Part shown: positions 1 to 5,692 of the stretch, piece after piece
Position numbering within the stretch: the stretch's first letter is position 1
Layout of the letters: the number at the start of each line of letters is the position of its first letter
Translations under genes and position numbers: made by a program
Notes under the pieces: model-generated
What the model was told of the DNA's origin: nothing
What the model saw: only the letters and a program-made list of their open reading frames with translations
The model's database searches: none
Assembly: GCA_030148625.1 (NCBI GenBank)
Contig: JASBTC010000042.1
Span: forward strand, 1 to 6,858
DNA length: 6,858 nt
Direction: 5' to 3'
DNA from: Sphingobium sp.
Lineage (GTDB): Bacteria > Pseudomonadota > Alphaproteobacteria > Sphingomonadales > Sphingomonadaceae

Positions 1-68
1 TCGCCCGCCTGCGCGACCGACGACCATCGCTGCCCTTCGATCGCGCCAATCTGGCAAGGCTGACATGA
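1..68 (+). CDS. C-terminal end of an unidentified upstream gene (partial)
   Basis: Reading frame 3 is open from the left edge and ends at TGA 66-68. It encodes about 21 residues ending ...PFDRANLARLT. The stop overlaps the ATG of the next gene in an ATGA arrangement (65-68), the usual sign of two translationally coupled genes in one operon. Frame 1 ends at TGA 61-63 and gives a less protein-like peptide. Frame 2 is also open, but it is the frame of the next gene and has no start codon in this stretch. Too little is visible to name a family. The call rests on the overlap geometry and the plausible residue composition. Confidence 0.5.
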   Translation, partial: ARLRDRRPSLPFDRANLARLT

Positions 69-535
69 CCGATATCGCTGCACTGGAAGCACGGCTTGCG
101 CGCGTCGAGGATGAACTGGCGATCCAGCGGCTGCTGGCCAGCTATGGCCCGCTCGCCGATGCCGGGCTCGGCGCGCAGGCGGCGGCCTTATGGACTGAAG
201 ACGGCGTCTATGATCCCGGCGGCAGCACCCGCGCGCAGGGCCAGGAGGCGCTGACCGCGATCTATCACAGCGCCGGCCATCAGGGCTTCATCCATCGCGG
301 ATCGATGCACATGACCGCGCCGGCGCAGATTACCATCGATGGCGATTGCGCGCAGGCGGTGGGCTATTCGATGCTCGTCCTCAATGACGGCGATCGCTTC
401 ATGATCCTGCGCGCTTCGATCAATCACTGGACACTGGCGCGCACCGAACGCGGCTGGCGCATCGTCGAGCGGGTCAATCGCGTGCTCGACGGATCGCCGC
501 AGACGCATGCGATGCTCGCCAAGGCCGACCGTTAG
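65..535 (+). CDS. SnoaL-like / NTF2-fold family protein
   Basis: This 156-residue protein looks like the SnoaL_4 branch of the NTF2 fold, small cone-shaped cytoplasmic proteins that include dehydratases, isomerases and ring-hydroxylating dioxygenase beta-like subunits. It starts with a charged helix (about residues 4-26), then YGPLAD (27-32), where the family often has a Tyr and Asp in the pocket. LWTEDGVYD (42-50) follows, then H77 and H82 before the strand ITIDGD (89-94), and a C-terminal strand with GWRIVERVNRVLDG (130-143). Length is normal for a complete single-domain protein. The start is the only in-frame start codon in view; AAGG at 56-59 is a modest ribosome binding site 5 nt upstream. 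It overlaps the preceding gene by 4 nt, so it probably acts in the same pathway. The family is functionally diverse, so the reaction (hydration, dehydration or isomerisation) is not predictable; a non-enzymatic role is possible. Confidence 0.85.
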   Translation: MTDIAALEARLARVEDELAIQRLLASYGPLADAGLGAQAAALWTEDGVYDPGGSTRAQGQEALTAIYHSAGHQGFIHRGSMHMTAPAQITIDGDCAQAVGYSMLVLNDGDRFMILRASINHWTLARTERGWRIVERVNRVLDGSPQTHAMLAKADR

Positions 536-1833
536 GCGGCCTTGGGACCCTTGGCGCGCCCTGCCCACAGGAAGCAGATCGCGCCGGCCAGATAGAGCAG
601 GTTGAGCGTCAGCATCGCCCATTTAAGCGAGTTGGGCCCGCCATAGCTATCGCTGAGCACGCCCACCACGAACGGGCCGCCGCCATAGCCGAACAGATTG
701 GCCATCACCATTTCGATCGCGATCACGGTGCCGCGGATGCTGGTCGGCGTCAGGTTCAGCAGCGCGCCATAGCTGATGCCCAGAAACGAATAGCAGAACA
801 GGCTGTAGAGCGAGATCATCACGATCGTCTGCCACGTCGCCGGGGCGAGCAGCGCGCCGGCCGCCAGCACCATGGTGAGCAGCGCGATCAGCCCGCACAG
901 CAGCATCATGCGGCCAGGATCGCCCTTGGCCAGCTTGTCGGCCAGCGATCCGGTGAAGATGAGTCCGATGCCCCCGCAAATCCCGGAGGCAAAGGCGATC
1001 ACCAGCCCGGCATTGCCGATCGTCATCGCATGTTCGCGCATCAGGAACGGGACGAACCAGCCGGTCACGCCGGTATTCGCAGCCGAGAGCAATGCCGCGC
1101 CCACCATCAGCAGCAACACGCGCTTGTCGCGCAGGATGAAGGTCACGGATTCGCCGAGCCGCTCGCGCCACGAGCCCCCGGCCTCCCCCGCTGCGGCCGC
1201 AGGCTTGGCCGCATCGAACGCGCCGCGCACCGGCTCCTTGAGGAACAGCCAGATCAGCGCCGCGAGGACCAGCCCGGGCAGCCCGGCGACGAAGAATGCC
1301 GCGCGCCAGCCATAATGGGTGACCACCCAGGCGCCGACGATGAAACAGAGGAACGATCCGATCGGAATGCCGGCCTGATAGATGGCGATCGCCGACGCGC
1401 GGCGTTCGCGCGGGAATAGATCGGTGATGATCGACGTCGCGGTCGGCGAGGCGCCCGATTCCGCCGCACCGACGCCGACCCGGGTCAGCAGCAAATGGAG
1501 ATAGCCGGTGGCGAACCCGGCCAGCGCGGTCATCGCGCTCCAGATCGCCACCACCGCGGCCAACAGGCGCGAGCGGTTGGTGCGGTCCGCCCACAGCCCC
1601 AGCGGGATCGACGTCACGGCATAGACCATGCCGAAGGCAAGGCCGGTCAGCATCCCGATCTGCGCGTCGCTGAGCACGAATTCGCGCTTCAACGGCTCGA
1701 TCACCAGCGTCACGACGCGACGATCGATCTGGTTGAACGTCGTCATCGCCGTAAGCAGGATCAGCGCGCCCCAGGCGCCCTTGGCGACGGGTGAGGCCGG
1801 CTTGCCCTGCGCCACGCCACGATCCACCAGCAT
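532..1833 (-). CDS. MFS transporter, spinster-like
   Basis: A 433-residue integral inner-membrane protein of the major facilitator superfamily, matching the usual 12-helix length of about 430. After a short N-terminal tail, helix 1 (about 20-32) leads into FNQIDRRVVTLVIEPLKREF (33-52), a hallmark of the spinster-like branch common in sphingomonads. The loop 2-3 signature GLWADRTNRSR (79-89) fits MFS motif A. LTRVGVGAAESGASP (116-130) is the helix 4-5 region, and a charged cytoplasmic linker (about 198-228) separates the two six-helix halves. The frame stays open upstream to 2202, but that part is Arg/Pro-rich and overlaps the divergent gene. The ATG at 1833 has GGGAG 6 nt upstream and gives a family-like N-terminus; ATG 1848 is the alternative. 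It converges on the SnoaL-like gene with a 4-nt stop overlap. The substrate is unknown; proton-coupled uptake or export of an organic acid or lipid-like compound is inferred from context. Confidence 0.9.
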   Translation of the reverse strand: MLVDRGVAQGKPASPVAKGAWGALILLTAMTTFNQIDRRVVTLVIEPLKREFVLSDAQIGMLTGLAFGMVYAVTSIPLGLWADRTNRSRLLAAVVAIWSAMTALAGFATGYLHLLLTRVGVGAAESGASPTATSIITDLFPRERRASAIAIYQAGIPIGSFLCFIVGAWVVTHYGWRAAFFVAGLPGLVLAALIWLFLKEPVRGAFDAAKPAAAAGEAGGSWRERLGESVTFILRDKRVLLLMVGAALLSAANTGVTGWFVPFLMREHAMTIGNAGLVIAFASGICGGIGLIFTGSLADKLAKGDPGRMMLLCGLIALLTMVLAAGALLAPATWQTIVMISLYSLFCYSFLGISYGALLNLTPTSIRGTVIAIEMVMANLFGYGGGPFVVGVLSDSYGGPNSLKWAMLTLNLLYLAGAICFLWAGRAKGPKAA

Positions 1834-1837
1834 CCCA

Positions 1838-1844
1838 CTCTCCC
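1838..1844 (-). promoter_or_regulatory. Ribosome binding site of the MFS gene
   Basis: On the minus strand GGGAGAG lies here, its GGGAG core 6 nt from ATG 1833-1831. It lies inside the coding sequence implied by the alternative start at 1848, which has only a weak GC-rich stretch upstream. This favours the shorter 433-residue protein. Confidence 0.55.
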
Positions 1845-1907
1845 GCATATCGCCCGCGCCATATCCGCGGCTCGCCCCCGTGAGACTATGACACGACCAG
1901 TGACCGG

Positions 1908-1927
1908 CAACCACCGAACGGGGGTTG
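1908..1927. promoter_or_regulatory. Imperfect 20-bp inverted repeat, possible operator
   Basis: CAACCACC (1908-1915) and GGGGGTTG (1920-1927) are inverted repeats with one mismatch around a GAAC centre. The element sits in the middle of the divergent region and overlaps the candidate -35 of the MFS gene, a position where a repressor could control one or both directions. There is no regulator gene in the window to pair it with, and no T-run that would make it a terminator. Confidence 0.3.
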
Positions 1928-1981
1928 TTGAAACGCGGGCGCCGCTGGACGGTCATGCCATGCCCGGGACAGGGTGCGGAT

Positions 1982-1986
1982 GAGGA
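1982..1986 (+). promoter_or_regulatory. Ribosome binding site deciding the AtuA-like start
   Basis: GAGGA lies 5 nt before ATG 1992. The two in-frame starts further up, GTG 1974 and ATG 1980, have no comparable site. The start at 1992 also yields MDRIVRIGG, the N-terminus expected for this family. Confidence 0.6.
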
Positions 1987-1991
1987 AATCG

Positions 1992-3812
1992 ATGGATCGG
2001 ATCGTGCGGATCGGCGGGGCCACCGCGGCGGTGAACGACAGCGCGATGGGCGTGCGCCAGTTTCTGCGCGATGACGTCGAACTGGATTACATGGTGTTCG
2101 ACCTGCTGGCCGAGTCCGTCGTCGGGCGCCTCGCGCGGCAGCGGCTCGACGATCCCGATGGCGGCTTTGTGCGGGCCTTTGTCGATACGCTGGTTGGCCC
2201 ACACCTTGCCCGCATCGGCGAGCGGCGGATCCGCGTCATCGCCAATGCCGGCGGGGTCAATCCGCACGCCTGCGCCGCTGCGCTCGAGCGCAAGGCCGCC
2301 GAACTGGGTGTCGCGCCGCGTATCGCCGTCGTCGACGGCGCGGACCTTGCCCCCGCCCTTGACCAGCTTTCCGGCCACCGCGAGATGTTCGGCCATGGCA
2401 GCCTTGGCGACGCGCTGGCGCAGGCCGACCCCGTGCTCGCCTTTACCGCCTATCTCGGCGCGCTCCCCATCGCGGCGGCACTGGACCGCGGCGCCGACAT
2501 CGTCATCACCGGACGCATCGTCGACAGCGCCACGACACTCGGCGCGCTGATCCACGAATTCGGCTGGGGCGCCGACGACTTCGATCTGCTGGCCGCCGGC
2601 ACGCTGACCGGCCACCTTATCGAATGCAGCACGCAAGTGACCGGCGGCACCTTCACCGATTGGCGCGACGTGCCCGACTGGGCGCGGATCGGATATCCGA
2701 TCGCCGAATGCCATGCCGATGGCAGCGCCGTCATCACCAAGCCGGCCGGCACCGGCGGCGTCGTCTCGATCGGATCGGTCGCCGAGCAGCTGCTCTATGA
2801 GGTGGAGGATGTCGCCGCCTATCTGGTGCCCGACGTCGCCTGCGATTTCACGCAGGTCCGCCTGACCCAGCTCGCCTCCGACCGCGTCCAGGTAACGGGC
2901 GCGCGCGGGCGGTCGCGCCCAACCAGCTACAAAAGCTGCCTCACCTATGAGTCCGGCTGGCGTGCCGTCTATGCCATTCCGATCGTCGGCCCCGATGCGG
3001 CGCGGCGCGCCCGGCAGCTCGGCGACGCGCTGATCGAGCGCACCAACCTGCTGCTGCGCGAGCGCAACTGGGGCGAGTGGCAACGCACCGCCAACGAGTC
3101 GATCGGCGGCGAGGCGGCCTATGGCGCCGACCGGCAGAGCGCGTCGCGCGAAGTGGTCGCCCGCTTTGCCGTCGAGCATGAGCGACGCGAGGCGGCGGAC
3201 CTGTTCATCGCCGAAGCCGCTGCATCGCTGATGGTCGTGGCGGGCGCGACGATGCCGCTCACGCAACAGGTGGTGAAGGTGCAGCATCTGCGCAGCGCGC
3301 TGGTCGAGAAAAACGCGGCGACCATCACCGTCACTTGCGCGGGACAGACCGAGACGGTCCCCGTGCCGCTCGACGGCGCGTTCGATCGCGACACGATCGA
3401 ACGTGTCGAACCACCCCTGCCGGCGCCCGGCGAGGCCTGCACGGCAGCGCTGCCGCTGGTGGCGCTGGCCTGGGTGCGCAGCGGTGACAAGGGCGATCTG
3501 TTCAACCTGGCGGTCATCGCCCGCGATCCCGCGTTCCTGCCCTATCTCGCCGCCGCGCTGACGCCTGACGCCGTCGCCGCGCGCTATGCCCATCTGGTCG
3601 AGGGCGCGCCCGCCCCGGTCGAGCGGCAATATGCGCCCGGTCTCTATGCGCTCAATTTCGTAGTGCGCGGCAGTATGGGCGGCGGGCTCGCCGCCAACAT
3701 CCGGTTCGATTCCCCGGGCAAGGGCAATGGCCAGCAGTTGCTGGACTTTCCCGTGCCCGTCCCCGCCGCACTCGCGGCCGAGCGCCTTGCGGATGGAGCC
3801 GGAGCGTTATGA
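1992..3812 (+). CDS. AtuA-family (DUF1446) acyclic terpene utilization-like protein
   Basis: A 606-residue cytoplasmic protein with the two-part AtuA architecture. The DUF1446 domain (about 4-450) carries VRIGGA (5-10), LDYMVFDLLAE (31-41), the signature NAGGVNP (85-91), GADIVITGRIVDSA (167-180) and PAGTGGVVS (251-259). A C-terminal AtuA-like ferredoxin-fold domain (about 487-595) starts at LAWVRSGDKGDLFNL (492-506) and ends with the conserved RGSMGGGLAANIRFDSPGKG (559-578). AtuA belongs to the Pseudomonas cluster for citronellol and geraniol catabolism, but its reaction has not been established, so the name indicates family only. Length is normal for the two-domain form, with no sign of truncation. 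It is first in a run of three genes, and its stop forms ATGATG with the start of the Coq4-like gene. No geranyl-CoA carboxylase genes are in view, so a terpene substrate is a suggestion, not a conclusion. A 558-residue antisense frame opposite this gene is a GC artefact. Confidence 0.88.
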   Translation: MDRIVRIGGATAAVNDSAMGVRQFLRDDVELDYMVFDLLAESVVGRLARQRLDDPDGGFVRAFVDTLVGPHLARIGERRIRVIANAGGVNPHACAAALERKAAELGVAPRIAVVDGADLAPALDQLSGHREMFGHGSLGDALAQADPVLAFTAYLGALPIAAALDRGADIVITGRIVDSATTLGALIHEFGWGADDFDLLAAGTLTGHLIECSTQVTGGTFTDWRDVPDWARIGYPIAECHADGSAVITKPAGTGGVVSIGSVAEQLLYEVEDVAAYLVPDVACDFTQVRLTQLASDRVQVTGARGRSRPTSYKSCLTYESGWRAVYAIPIVGPDAARRARQLGDALIERTNLLLRERNWGEWQRTANESIGGEAAYGADRQSASREVVARFAVEHERREAADLFIAEAAASLMVVAGATMPLTQQVVKVQHLRSALVEKNAATITVTCAGQTETVPVPLDGAFDRDTIERVEPPLPAPGEACTAALPLVALAWVRSGDKGDLFNLAVIARDPAFLPYLAAALTPDAVAARYAHLVEGAPAPVERQYAPGLYALNFVVRGSMGGGLAANIRFDSPGKGNGQQLLDFPVPVPAALAAERLADGAGAL

Positions 3813-4639
3813 TGGACAATCTCGACTATCTGATGGGACGGGTGAAACCCGTGCAGAGCGGCAGCAGCGTGCTGAAGAGCACGTCCAAATATCTCAATCA
3901 CGCCGGCCTGCGCGATTGGGTCGCAACGCATTTCCTGCGCAAGAACGGCCCGGACCGCGGCAGCGAAAGCGATACTGCGGCGGGCCTGATCACGGCCATG
4001 GCCGAACTGACCGACAGCGCGCATGTCGAACAGCTGATCGAGGCGGAGCGCGCCACCAACCCGGCGTTTCGCGCCTGGGTGGACGAAGCCTATATCGGCC
4101 CGCACAGCGTCGCGTTCTTCGCCGATTGCCGGCCGGGCACGGTCGGCGGCATCTATCACGACTGCCTCGTCAATCACGGGTTCCAGGTCAATCTTGGCCG
4201 CGCCTCGCTCGAACCGGGTTCGCCTTATGAATTCATCCGCTTTCGGATGGGGCAGATCCACGATTTCGAGCACATCATCACCGGCGGCGGCTTCAACACG
4301 CTGGGCGAGTTGCTGCCCTATTTCGTGCGGCTGGCGAACGTCCACCGGCATCTCTCGCCCGAACTGGCGGGCGAGCTCACCAAATTCTATGTGCTCGGCG
4401 GCTATCGCTTTCCCGTCCGCGCCGGGCTGCACTATCCGCAGATCTACCTGACGGTGCTCGACATCGTGCAGCGCGGGATCCGCATCGGCATGGACAGCGC
4501 GCCGATCTTCATGGCGCGGTTCGAGGATGTGCTGAACCTCACGCCAGTCGAGGCGCGCGAGGCGCTGGGCGTGCGCCATGCCGAGGATCTGGATACGGTG
4601 GAGGCGTCGCGCATCTTCGACGATCGCGGCGATGCCTGA
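3809..4639 (+). CDS. Coq4-family protein
   Basis: A 276-residue protein of the Coq4 family. The key evidence is the metal-binding signature HDFEH (151-155) followed by 11 residues and E167, giving the complete HDxxH-x11-E pattern (H151, D152, H155, E167). Around it are the mostly helical segments expected of the family, including FIRFRMGQIHDFEH (142-155) and GELLPYFVRLANVHRHLSPE (166-185). Eukaryotic COQ4 belongs to the ubiquinone complex and is linked to replacing the C1 carboxyl group of the ring precursor. Here the gene sits between AtuA-like and esterase genes, which hints at a catabolic paralogue (inference). The start is ATG 3809 (overlapping the upstream stop as ATGA) or the adjacent ATG 3812, which is better spaced from GGAG at 3801-3804; the difference is one residue. 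Its 3' end overlaps the hydrolase by 8 nt. It has no signal peptide or membrane span. A housekeeping ubiquinone role is the alternative. Confidence 0.87.
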   Translation: MMDNLDYLMGRVKPVQSGSSVLKSTSKYLNHAGLRDWVATHFLRKNGPDRGSESDTAAGLITAMAELTDSAHVEQLIEAERATNPAFRAWVDEAYIGPHSVAFFADCRPGTVGGIYHDCLVNHGFQVNLGRASLEPGSPYEFIRFRMGQIHDFEHIITGGGFNTLGELLPYFVRLANVHRHLSPELAGELTKFYVLGGYRFPVRAGLHYPQIYLTVLDIVQRGIRIGMDSAPIFMARFEDVLNLTPVEAREALGVRHAEDLDTVEASRIFDDRGDA

Positions 4640-5579
4640 ACAACCGCTTCACCCCTTCGCCCTTGCCGTGCTCGACGCGATCGCGGCGGCCGGTCAGCCG
4701 CCCTATCATCAGGGTAGCGCGCAACAGGCGCGCGCCGATGTCGCCGCGCGCCTGCGCGCGATGCCGCCGCGCCCGCATTCCGGCATCGCCGCGATCGAGG
4801 AGATGGCCCTGCCGGGGCCTGCGGGACCGATCAATGCCCGCCGCTATACCCCCAATGCGATCGGCGGCGGCGGCGCGGTCGTCTATGCCCATGGCGGCGG
4901 CTGGGTATTCGGCGAGCCGGCGCTGTTCGATCCGCTGTGCAGCTGGCTCGCCGCCGCCGCGAAACGCCCGCTGATCTCGATCGACTATCGCAAGGCTCCC
5001 GAAGCGCGCTTTCCCGCGCCGCTCGACGACATGGTCGCCGCCGTGGCCGCAGTCAGCGCAGCCGCGGGACGGGTGGTCGTCGCGGGCGACAGCGCGGGGG
5101 GCAATCTCGCCGCCGCGGCCGCGCTGGTGCTGGCCGAGCGCGGCGGCTCACCGATCGCGGGCCAGATCCTGCTCTATCCAGTGCTCGACCATGATTTCGA
5201 GACGCCTTCCTATCGCGAACTGGGCGATGCGGGACGGATCATCTCGACCGCCGACATGCGCTGGTTCTGGGATCATTATGCCCCTGGCGAGGCGCGCGCC
5301 GATCCGCGCGCCTCGCCGCTCCGCGCCGCGCGGCTCGACCATCTTCCACCGGCCTATGTCGCGGTCGGCGGATGGGACCCGCTGCGCGACGAGGGCGTCC
5401 GCTATGCCGAGCGGCTGGCGCAGGCGGGGGTCGCCGTCACGCTGGATGAGCGCGGCGACATGATGCACGGCTTCGCCTCGTCGGCCGGTCTGCTCGACGT
5501 CGCGGACGCAGTGCTGGCCAGGGCCGGCGATCTTGCCGCGCGGTGGCTCGGCGAAAAATCCGTCGAGTCGCCGGAATAA
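4632..5579 (+). CDS. Alpha/beta hydrolase, HSL-type esterase
   Basis: A 315-residue cytoplasmic esterase of the hormone-sensitive-lipase family (bacterial family IV). The oxyanion-hole motif YAHGGGW is at 85-91 and the nucleophile elbow GDSAGG at 152-157 (Ser154). The catalytic acid is probably Asp249 in GGWDPLRDEG, and the His is His279 in MMHGF. IDYRKAPEARFPAPLDD (117-133) and LLYPVLD (180-186) are further family landmarks, so the catalytic triad looks complete. Members hydrolyse short- to medium-chain esters, and some act on lactones or carbamates; the substrate here is unknown. The frame extends up to ATG 4578, but MPEQPLHPF from 4632 fits the usual N-terminal cap and limits overlap with the Coq4-like gene to 8 nt. 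The site before 4632 is a poor ribosome binding site, so translation probably depends on coupling to the upstream gene. It is the last gene of the three-gene run. Confidence 0.92.
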   Translation: MPEQPLHPFALAVLDAIAAAGQPPYHQGSAQQARADVAARLRAMPPRPHSGIAAIEEMALPGPAGPINARRYTPNAIGGGGAVVYAHGGGWVFGEPALFDPLCSWLAAAAKRPLISIDYRKAPEARFPAPLDDMVAAVAAVSAAAGRVVVAGDSAGGNLAAAAALVLAERGGSPIAGQILLYPVLDHDFETPSYRELGDAGRIISTADMRWFWDHYAPGEARADPRASPLRAARLDHLPPAYVAVGGWDPLRDEGVRYAERLAQAGVAVTLDERGDMMHGFASSAGLLDVADAVLARAGDLAARWLGEKSVESPE

Positions 5580-5591
5580 CCCCAATTGGGG
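5580..5591. repeat. 12-bp perfect palindrome after the hydrolase stop
   Basis: CCCCAATTGGGG begins on the base right after the TAA stop of the hydrolase. It is perfectly self-complementary with no loop and no T-run after it, so it does not look like a standard intrinsic terminator. It could be a protein binding site or chance. Confidence 0.4.
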
Positions 5592-5631
5592 AGTACGGCC
5601 GCCGCCACCGGTCATTATTCCATAGCAACGA

Positions 5632-5647
5632 CACGCCGATCGGCGTG
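5632..5647. promoter_or_regulatory. 16-bp perfect palindrome upstream of the TonB receptor, possible operator
   Basis: CACGCCGATCGGCGTG is a perfect inverted repeat of two 8-bp halves, with its right end 45 nt before the receptor ATG. It lies in the 113-nt gap where a promoter for the receptor gene would be. No T-run follows, so an operator for a dimeric regulator or a leader structure is likelier than a terminator. No clear -35/-10 pair could be assigned next to it. Confidence 0.4.
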
Positions 5648-5680
5648 CAGCAGTCGATTGCCCAAGCAGGCACACAGTAA

Positions 5681-5690
5681 GGGAGGGGAG
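5681..5690 (+). promoter_or_regulatory. Strong ribosome binding site of the TonB receptor gene
   Basis: The purine run GGGAGGGGAG lies just ahead of ATG 5693; the GGGAGG part is spaced 6 nt from it. It is the strongest such site in the window and fits an abundantly made outer-membrane protein. It also fixes the start in front of a signal peptide. Confidence 0.75.
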
Positions 5691-5692
5691 CC

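Larger units (their letters stand above)
1834..1991. promoter_or_regulatory. Divergent intergenic region between MFS and AtuA-like genes
   Basis: This 158-nt stretch separates two genes that read away from each other, so it must hold promoters for both unless one is read from further off. Leftward there is a weak candidate: TTGCCG (minus strand, 1910-1905), a 16-nt spacer and TAGTCT (1888-1883), which would leave a leader of about 45 nt before the MFS start. It matches consensus only in the TTG and the T-A---T positions. No convincing -35/-10 pair stands out rightward; TTGAAA at 1928-1933 is a possible -35 but lacks a good partner. An imperfect palindrome at 1908-1927 overlaps the leftward -35 candidate. 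Confidence 0.5.

Noticed and set aside
1974..1991. GTG 1974 or ATG 1980 as start of the AtuA-like gene
   Set aside because: Neither has a good ribosome binding site, and the GAGGA site is correctly spaced only for ATG 1992.
1834..2202. N-terminal extension of the MFS frame to 2202
   Set aside because: The added 123 residues are Arg/Pro-rich, unlike any MFS N-terminus, and would overlap the AtuA-like gene. ATG 1833 has a good ribosome binding site and gives the normal family length.
1953..3629. 558-codon open frame on the minus strand opposite the AtuA-like gene
   Set aside because: It lies wholly antisense to a gene with clear family motifs, and its product is a low-complexity Arg/Gly/Asp/Ala-rich sequence, the typical shadow of high-GC coding DNA.
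3644..4579. 311-codon minus-strand frame opposite the Coq4-like gene
   Set aside because: It is antisense to a gene with an intact HDxxH-x11-E signature, and its His/Asp/Arg-rich product shows no recognisable domain.
4578..4631. Upstream start for the esterase at 4578
   Set aside because: It would add 18 Arg/Trp-rich residues inside the Coq4-like coding region. The start at 4632 fits the family and the usual short operon overlap.
5580..5692. Intrinsic terminator between the esterase and the receptor gene
   Set aside because: Neither palindrome is followed by a T-run and neither leaves a loop, so a factor-independent terminator cannot be supported.
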